This document shows positions 56,287 to 64,000 of a stretch of 64,000 bases of DNA, in pieces. Each line of letters begins with the position of its first letter. The stretch's first letter is position 1. The DNA comes from Colocasia esculenta (lineage: Eukaryota; Streptophyta; Magnoliopsida; Alismatales; Araceae), in NCBI GenBank assembly GCA_014218235.1, contig CM024760.1:7606049-7670048 (forward strand), read 5' to 3'. The notes beneath the pieces are model-generated. The model was given only the letters and a program-made list of their open reading frames with translations, did no database searches and was not told where the DNA came from. The position numbers were made by a program, and so were the translations under genes.

Positions 56287-56386
56287 CACGTGCCGTCGGC
56301 GCACGCTTTCCTCTCTCCCCCGAGTCCACATCTCCTGCACGTGATTCGCACGTGCGGCCCCAAACGCCTGTGGTTTCTCTATATAA
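56287..56386 (+). promoter_or_regulatory. TFIIA gamma promoter: three CACGTG boxes and a TATA box
   Basis: CACGTG occurs at 56287-56292, 56338-56343 and 56349-56354, followed by TATATAA at 56380-56386. A CT-rich leader (56448-56520) follows. CACGTG is the core bound by plant bHLH and bZIP factors. Regulation by them is inferred. Confidence 0.55.
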
Positions 56387-56725
56387 GCAGGCGATTTCAA
56401 GTGGGGACTATAAGAACCTCCGCCCATCTCGAACGCGCGAAGCTCCAGGTGCTCCTCTCCCCTCTCCTCCCCTTCCCCCCTCTCCTCCCTCGGATCCTCA
56501 TCTCGACGATCTCCACTCCGATCGATCTCAGATTCCTCGAGATCTGATGTTTCCCTTATCATTTCCTTGTTTTCTCCGCCTGGGATGCAGATCTAGGGTT
56601 TTTAGGCCTTTTTTGGCTCTCGTTTCTGGTTTTCTGATGTGAAACCTGCTGAATCTGCATGCAGGGGTGTTGCAGGGCGGGCGATCTGGTCTAGGAGGGG
56701 TGGGGGTGAAGAGGGGTTGGGAGGG

Positions 56726-59641
56726 ATGGCTACCTTTGAGCTGTATCGGCGGTCCACGATCGGGATGTGCCTGACGGAGACCCTGGACGAGATGGTGTCC
56801 AGTGGCACCCTCAGCCCGGAGCTCGCCATCCAGGTGCTCGTTCAGTTCGACAAGGTGGGTTTTGATGCTGACTAGATGGTCTTCTTTTGTGTTTGGGGTT
56901 GTTTGGCTTTGTTGTGAATGGATTTTGGGTTTCCTGCAGTCTATGACGGAGGCTCTGGAGACGCAAGTGAAGAGCAAGGTCACTGTCAAGGTGGATTCGT
57001 CTTCGTTTCTTCAAAATTTTTGTTTTGGATCTCTATTTTTTCGTATTCTTTCTGTTGTGTTATGCACTTGATTTCAGATGTCGAATGGGCTTCGTACTTC
57101 TTGTTAACCGGTTAATCGTACTCTGCTGTGTTTGGTTATGAAGAATCCTTGGTTCTCTTATAGTTTGCTGCCATGACGAAGTCCTGCCAGTCGATACGTT
57201 CAATCATGTCCTCTGTTATCATTATCTCATTTTGATCAAAAGTGTGCCACTTGGCTTTCGTCTGTCTTTCACTGCGTACTTTAGGATCACTGCTATTTCT
57301 TTAACAGGGTTGGAACACTGGGATCCAGAGATTTAGTTTTAAGCCTGGAAGTGATAGCTTACACTGTTTGACTTCAGATGTGTCTTGAGAATATTTCATG
57401 TGGATCCTCTATCTTTCGATTTGTTGTAAGAATAAAATTCATATCACATATTGTAAATAAGGCTAACTATTTTCTTCCTATGTCGCACAAATACTATATA
57501 CATCTGTAGCTACTACTATGCCAATTAGAGTGGTCGTTGTCAACTACTGTGCTTTTGACCATTTGAGCCTTTTCTAATTGTGGGGTGATATCTTTCTCAG
57601 TTTCGCTTGTTTATGGCCAAGCGGCTCCATCATCTGTTACCTCAACAAATGAGCTGGCCTGGAATTATATTCAAGTGATGGCGGCTATGGATGTTAGCCT
57701 AGAAAACAATAATACTGTCGGATCTGAATGGATTCTATATTCGATTGAGCACTCACATGTTCTTCAGTCTTTTCCAAGAGCACTTCTCCCTCATCTATAT
57801 TGGTCACAATTCCAGTAGTTGGGTGTGTAAGTTAATATCTAAAACAAGGTTGATGTCTAGAAGATACTTTTTAATTTTTCTTGCTCTCTTTTACCCTTGT
57901 GCCTGATAAGCACATAGCAGAAGTATTTTTCCCCAGCGACAAACAAGTCATTTTAAACTTTACAGGCATACTTAGACACTTGTTGATGACAATGTTTATG
58001 AATTCACTTTACTAATAGACCCCTTTCCCAGTACCTCATTAGTTGAGAAAGCAAATGTAGGTTGTTGTCTCATAAGAGTATACATGTGGGGAAGGTGGCA
58101 CGCTGCTTTCCCTCTCCAACTGTAACTTGATTCCTTCATCCCAAGGTTAACCACATGTTATGTCCTAGATTCATTCTCGTCCTGATCCACCATGAAATTT
58201 TTGGAGTACAGGGAACATTGCAGCACTATGCTTTCTTTCTATTCTCCTGCCATATCCTCCATTAGTTTTCATAGTTGAAACCAGTACTGGATATTTGTCC
58301 TTTTTCTTATCTTCCAGGACTTGCAGTTTACTGGTAGGAAATCCAAAACATTGGTGTCTTGATGCAGCTCATGGAAGGTAGTCTTTTTCATTGTTGTGGT
58401 GGTAACTAGCCATCATTTAGCAATTAGGAGTTACGATTAGACTTCCATGATCTTTATCTTTTCCATCCTACTAGTAGGTTCTCCATGTTTCCTAGCTAGA
58501 TAAGGGAGAGAGCATTGAGGAAGAGTGATGAGGGGAAACAGGAGAGACAAGAAAGATCATCTACAGAGGTGAAAAGGGAAAACAGATCGTTGGGGGGGGG
58601 GGTGGAGTTCAGGATGAACCATGTGGCCCATTGCCCTATTTGTCTTTGGACAGGGCAGGAGCCATGGCCACTATTCTGCTAGCCTAAACATAAGAAAGGC
58701 AGTGGGCTCAGTTAATCAATGGTAAGATGTAGCTGGAGAAGAGGGGATTGTGGTTTCAAGGAGAGGCCAAATAGGTGCTTCAGATTCCTCGATAAGATTC
58801 ATGTTGTCACAGAATGTTGAAGTGCCATTGTTTGTTGGCGATGTGCAAAGCCAAGGAGTGGGGAATATATTTGCAAATTTCCAGAAACCAAAAAAACATT
58901 GCGATAGAGTAAATGAAATACGGGCTACCATTTAAGCTTGGACAAATCAAATATCTGTTCTTTCCCCTCGTGCCCTATTTGGAGCCTACACAGAGAGAAC
59001 AGAACGACCACAATTTTTGGGAATGAGTGCAAAGTTCGAACGGTATTTGCAATTCAAAAATGCTCTTTTCCTTATGACACTAGGAGTAGGTTTCTTCCTA
59101 GAATCCCAGCTGAGAGGTGGCAAGAGGGTCTGAAATGTCTGCAACTGCTAACAGTCACCAAAAGTGTGGGTGTTTTTGGCGTGTATGCGTAGATCGTCTC
59201 CTTTGTCCGCATCATTGCATTATCTCTGTTTCTGATGTATGTAAAAATAGTGGCCGTATGTGTCTACTAATTAACTTTGTTCCGAAAAAGATTGAAACCC
59301 CGTCATTTAGTAAGGAAGTCTAGCATTTTCGATGTATTTTGATGACTTTTGTAATGATAATCAATTTATCTAGTGCCGGGAAATCAACATTTTCGTCACA
59401 AAATTTTGATTTAGTGTATCCTGGTGTAGGTTACTCAAAACAACCAAGATAATGTTGTATCCCTGCCCTGTGCCTCATTTTTTTTCTCTCTTATGCACAG
59501 GGACATCTGCACACATACAGGTTCTGCGACAACGTGTGGACCTTCATACTGCAGGGTGCCACATTTAAACATGAGGAAGGCCAAGAGCAAGTTGGGAGAG
59601 TGAAGATAGTCGCTTGCGACTCCAAGCTGCTTACTCAGTAA
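56726..59641 (+). CDS. TFIIA-S: Transcription initiation factor IIA small (gamma) subunit
   Basis: General RNA polymerase II factor that stabilises TBP on the TATA box. Exons: 56726-56854, 56940-56990 and 59501-59641, giving 321 nt and 106 aa, the standard plant length. The N-terminal helical part is MATFELYRRSTIGMCLTETL followed by SPELAIQVLVQFDK. Exon 2 encodes SMTEALETQVKSKVTVK. Exon 3 gives the beta-barrel part (HLHTYRFCDNVWTFILQG, ending CDSKLLTQ). Residue 39 is Val, the common form; in rice a Val39Glu change in this protein is the xa5 resistance allele. Intron 1 is short (85 bp) and intron 2 is 2.5 kb with no second gene seen. It should be expressed constitutively. Confidence 0.96.
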
Positions 59642-59659
59642 ACTCTCTCTCGTTTGTAT

Positions 59660-60529
59660 CAAGCTGCTATCTTCTTCTGAGAGGGTGCTATGAAGCTGTA
59701 CAGTTGGACTGGGGGAAGGAGCAGCTCTGCTGTTAACGCAATACTTGTAGCTTATGAGTAATGTGATTTCTCATTTACAGGTCATCCATTACTTGCGTGT
59801 TTCGGCGACAGCCCACCTTGGTTTTCTTTGTTTGGTTTCCAGCCGGAGGTCCACCAACATGCTTATGGATTTTTAATTTTCGACCCGTATTTTTTAATGC
59901 TATATAATATATGATGAGAAATGTTAGAAAAAAAATTAACTTAGTTAGAGATATCAATGATAACCAATAATCTGATAACTATCTGTTTCATTAACTTAAT
60001 GAACAGTAAATTTATAATATTTTTCCTCAATAAGGTAAATGGATATAGATATGGATTAATATATCTGATTTTTAAATGAGAAAAGATTAGTGTACTTGAG
60101 TTTTGCATTTTATACCTGTATTTTTTACTTCTCATTAGATAGGTGTATTGTGTCTTTTTCTCGTTGGTTAATAAAAAAAGAGAAGTATAAATATAAAATA
60201 TAAAACTCAAGTACACTAAATGCCTGTATAATTATTTGTAAAATATATTTATAAGAAATGTTTTTTAAAGATAAACTTTTACAGGCAAAAACATAAATAT
60301 TTATTTGGTATTTACGTAAATGTTTTTCTTGAAAATATTTTTTGATGTTTGTTTTCAAGTAAAACATTTATAAGAAATAATTTTTTAAAAATAAATAAAA
60401 ATTTTAAAAAAATAAAAAGTATGTTTTGTGTGTCCGGCAATTGGCACTCTTTGGTCTTGAAGATGGGCGATAGGTGTCTGATGAGTGGTGTTCGGGGTTT
60501 GACGTTCGGCGGCCATGTGTGTTTGCACA
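59660..60529. other. TFIIA 3' flank and AT-rich DNA
   Basis: After the probable untranslated tail the sequence is AT-rich. A patch at 60420-60530 (GTGTCCGGCAATTGGCACTC and GACGTTCGGCGGCC) is GC-richer and resembles the core of 26360-26575, suggesting another degraded miniature element. Confidence 0.35.
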
Positions 60530-62640
60530 TATGTCCTTACATGAATTAGTGGCCATCAAATTCTTACAATCAATTTCTATGAAATTATCATAAAATCTTA
60601 TGTTTTCTTACAGCGCTCTCAAGAGATTTTCAGAGTTAAAAGGTACATGGCAATTAATTCACTTGAGAAAACTATCCACAAAATACAAATTTTGGATAAA
60701 TTTTTTTTATATATTTTCACTTCATAAGAGTATTTAACAAAGATTTCCAAAACAGTTCAGAACAAAGGTTAAATGATGCAATTTGGTGGCATCAATTGTT
60801 AAAACACAAATAATAGAATTATGACGGTTCTCTACAACAATATTTGTGGGGGGTAGATTTTGATCCATAAAAAATCTAAAAAATAAGAAGCTGGCGTAGG
60901 AACAGGAAATTGCTGTTACAATGCACGTATAAGTAGGGTTTGTCGTATCGTTGCATATTTCAGCGGCACAATTGTGTCGTTTTGTGTTTAGACATTTGCT
61001 AGTCTTGACACAGTCATCACGATACCACAAAAACAGTCAATCGATTTCTTCTTATCGATCGACCGATTCTTCCAATGAGTACCACCGAACGTCTAATAGG
61101 TCAAAATTTGAAATCAGTCGATCGATTTCTCTTTATTAATCGAGTAATTTCTATCAGGGTAACGTCTTGATCTCATGATCTATTTGGTCTTTAAAAAAGA
61201 CGAAAATCGATCGGCCGACTTGAGATTTTCAATTGACCGATTGGTACGGTACATATCGTACCGTATCTTACCGTGTCACGGAGAATGTGACATGGTTGAT
61301 CCATGAGGTACATCTAATCTTACGGATAAGACGAAACTTGCTAGTTAGTACTCCTCCGACGTGTATCTATACATATATTCTTGCGTGAATTAATGATCAT
61401 TGAAGTCTTATAATTACCCATGTTTATCAAATTATAATAAAATCTTATATTTTCTTCTACGTGCAATGCTCTTAAGAGATTTTGTGAGTTAAGAAGGCAC
61501 ATGACAATTGATTCACATGAGAAAACTATACATAAAATACAAATTTTAGTTGAATTTACTTTATACATTTTCACTTTATAAGAGTATTTAACAAAACTTC
61601 CCTAAAGATTCTTGAACTAAGATTTAATGTGCTATTTGAGCGGTCAAAACACAAATAATAGAACTATGAGTGTTATCCACAACAAAATTTTGTGGGGGTG
61701 GACTTTGATCTATAAAAAATCTTAAAAATTAAGAAACTCGAATAGGAAATCATGGTTCGTTGTGCGATGTACCGCACTGACCTAGATTTCTCTGGAGATG
61801 GTACTGTACATCGCGTACTGCTGCGATCCCCACCTCCATCTCGCCCCCACCCTCCCCCTCCGGTCCCCTCCCCCCCTCCGGTCCCTTCCTCTCCCATTGT
61901 CTCGCCCCCCTTCCCCTCTGTCTCTGACATCCCTCCCCTCCGTCGTGCATCTCGGCCCCCTCCGCCCCCCTGTCTCGCCCCCCACCCTCCGCATTTGTCG
62001 TGATGACAAGGGCGAGGGCGGTGTAGGGTGGCGAGATGGCGAGGGCGTTGCGTCGCGATGACAAAGACAATAGTAGATGGTGCGGCGATGAGCAACGAGG
62101 GCGGTGTAGCATGGCAGCGGTGGCAAGGGCATTGGCTTCTCAAGGGCAGCACAACAGTGGCGGTGGCAATGGCTGGGGCTCCTCCCCACGGTGTGGAGGC
62201 GAGCAAGCGAGAGAGAGAGAGAGAGGGATGAGGGCTCCTACGGTCAGGAGGAAGAAGTTGGTGGGAAAGAAGATGCAATGCGTGAGGGGAGGAGCAAAAG
62301 ATCATGTGTGCCGATCGTACCTAGTATCATGTTTTGCCAAATACAATGTGGTATGGTTGAACCGCACCGATACAGTACGATTTGGTCAACCATTATTAAG
62401 AATGGGAAACTGTCAATGCACGCATAAGAGGAAACTAGCTAGTTAATACTAAGCTTATGTCCTTACATGAATAAGTGATCACCGAATTCTTATAATAAAT
62501 TCCTATCAAAATATCATAAAATCCTGCGTTTTCTTCTGCATACAACGCTCCCAAGAGATTTTGAGAGTTTAAAAAGGCACAAGACAATTAATTCACATGA
62601 GAGAACTATACACAAAAATACAAATTTTCAATAAATAAAT
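60530..62640 (+). repeat. Three direct copies of a 0.2-0.4-kb unclassified repeat
   Basis: The order CTTACATGAAT...TCATAAAATCTTATGTTTTCTT...CTCAAGAGATTTT...TGAGAAAACTAT.CA.AAAATACAAATTTT appears at about 60535-60920, 61375-61755 and 62457-62640 (the last truncated). The stretches between copies differ. The piece at 61800-62240 is a CT/GA-rich low-complexity block whose long frames on both strands look spurious. Confidence 0.6.
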
Positions 62641-63034
62641 AAATAAATTATTTATATACGTTCGGTTAGACTGTCTATAAACTGTGTTAATTAGTACCCA
62701 AACGGGAAACTAGCTAGTATATTTGCCTTCTCTAACGTCTGCAAATTCGATGGCTTTTTACGTAAATGTCAGAAGATTTAAAGAACTCAAACATAAATAC
62801 TTGTAACTAAGGGATTAATAAAACAATATAATTATTTGTAAGGAGTAAAAAGTAAAAAACCCAAAATACGAAACGTAGTAGGAAACCACACGAAACAGGA
62901 AACTAGTTAGTCCTCCTACACACAGTCGGATTCGAACTCAGCCCCCCCGACCCACTCCAGCTATTTCCTCCTCCTCCTCCTCCTCCCTTGCACCACTCTC
63001 TGCTCTGATTCCTGCAACCTTCGCCGTCGCCATC
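62641..63034. other. Cyclin promoter region and leader
   Basis: AT-rich DNA leading into a pyrimidine-rich leader (62965-63000, repeated CTCCTC). No clear TATA box was identified. Confidence 0.4.
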
Positions 63035-63799
63035 ATGGAGCAGCCACGGTTCTGCGGTCAAGAGCTTCTCCCTCCGGCGCTGCTACCGTGGGAGGCCACC
63101 ATCTTCTCCTCCGCAATCCAGCAGATGGTGGAGGCCAACGAACACTCGACCACGACGCCCTTGCTCGCCCCGGCGAGCCCCGCCGCAACCGACGGCTCCG
63201 TCGAGCAGTACATCGGATGGATCCACCGCCACATCCCGGACTGCGAGCCCGCCGCCTACGTCGTGGCCTTCGTCTACATCCGCCGCTTCTTGGAGAAGCA
63301 GCAGAGCCGGGGCCGGCCCTTCCCCGTCACCTCCTCCAACTTCCACCACCTCGTCCTCCTCAGCATCATGCTCGCCAACAAGAATCTAACCCAGAGGTAC
63401 GCTAATTAACGAGCTAGGACTAATTCCAACTAGATCGGACGAACCCTTATACGCTTCTTGATGTTGATCTGAGAGACTGTTCGATGATCTTAATTTCGGT
63501 GCTGACCCAGGATGGTGGGGTACTTTCTTGTATATATTGCTTGCAGGGTTTACTCGAATGCGCACTACGCCATGGTGGGAGGGATGAGCACGGCGGAGAT
63601 CAACGAGCTGGAGCGGCTGTTCCTGTCCGCGCTCAAGTTCGACCTGCACGTCGACACGGAGCACTACGAGAGCTGCTACGCCTTCCTCGAGTTCACCCAC
63701 AGGGAGATGCTGAGGAGGAGGGTCGACGCTGCGGAGCAGCGGCGGCAGCAGCAGCTCCTCCTGGCTCTCCTGGAGCGGTCGCGTCTGCTGGGTTCTTGA
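63035..63799 (+). CDS. P/U-type cyclin (cyclin-U like)
   Basis: Regulatory partner of a cyclin-dependent kinase; plant P/U cyclins resemble yeast PHO80 and link growth or nutrient signals to the cell cycle. Exons: 63035-63396 and 63547-63799, 615 nt, 204 aa. The N-terminal 60 residues are variable. The cyclin box runs about 57-165: IHRHIPDCEPAAYVVAFVYI, RRFLEKQ, TSSNFHHLVLLSIMLANKN, then VYSNAHYAMVGGMSTAEINE and LERLFLSALKFDLHVD. The block around YSNAHYAMVGG is the P/U-cyclin hallmark, and the intron lies just before it, as is usual in the family. The motif normally AAKF-like is ANKN here, a mild divergence. The C-terminus is basic and Gln-rich (RRRVDAAEQRRQQQ). The start follows a CT-rich leader and no upstream in-frame Met is better. 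Confidence 0.9.
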
Positions 63800-64000
63800 G
63801 CGCTTGGAGGAGTCTCGGAGCACGCAAGAAGAGATCAAGCGATTGCATGCATGCATCCCTGGACTGCGCTTAATTTGGAGTTTGGATTAGATTCTTCTCT
63901 TAGACAAACACTTGATAATGGTGGGATTTAGCTACGTACTGACTCATTTGGACATCAACAGCTTGATCTCTGTTATACGCTGGGAAGTGTTGTAACTTGT
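63800..64000. other. Cyclin 3' flank to window end
   Basis: Likely untranslated tail of the cyclin gene. No further gene is seen. Confidence 0.4.

Noticed and set aside
61673..62446. Several long overlapping frames on both strands
   Set aside because: The block is CT/GA-rich low-complexity DNA between repeat copies; frames are open by composition.

Overview
The window is nuclear DNA from a flowering plant, most likely a monocot. Genes are sparse and intron-rich with GT-AG introns, and the space between them is AT-rich and full of transposable elements. Proteins were recognised by eye from translated sequence. No database search was run, so the species is not named.

Layout. A hAT-like element with two tRNA-like sequences lies at 0.3-0.8 kb. 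A glutamate receptor-like (GLR3-type) gene on the minus strand spans 1.6-5.3 kb; its pore-loop coding is broken and its last exon is not visible. A 10.7-kb Mutator-like element (MULE) fills 6,277-16,960. It has about 0.7-kb terminal inverted repeats, a perfect 9-bp target duplication, a mudrA-type transposase on the minus strand and a Ulp1-type (C48) cysteine protease gene diverging from it on the plus strand. This is the Kaonashi/KI-MULE arrangement. Small elements fill 17-20 kb. The gene for chloroplast ribosomal protein L6 (three exons, 221 aa) spans 20.0-24.9 kb. Two paralogous genes for small secreted X8-domain proteins (120 and 117 aa) lie at 28.6-32.1 and 41.8-42.9 kb, separated by LTR-like sequence and small elements. 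A satellite of about 726 bp per monomer fills 43.3-50.2 kb and is interrupted by a 1.9-kb solo LTR. Nested elements follow at 51-56 kb. The small (gamma) subunit of TFIIA (106 aa) spans 56.7-59.6 kb and a P/U-type cyclin (204 aa) lies at 63.0-63.8 kb.

The host genes share no pathway; this is ordinary gene-plus-repeat plant chromatin. The most unusual locus is the MULE. Its transposase has lost a catalytic aspartate and carries a frameshift. Each terminal repeat carries an inward-facing TATA box and a small reading frame, while the two internal genes are transcribed outward from the centre. A TGTAACAG-like octamer recurs through its non-coding DNA, introns included. Four small elements elsewhere (at 17.6, 29.5, 30.8 and 39.3 kb) also have 9-bp duplications, so Mutator-type activity has shaped much of the window.
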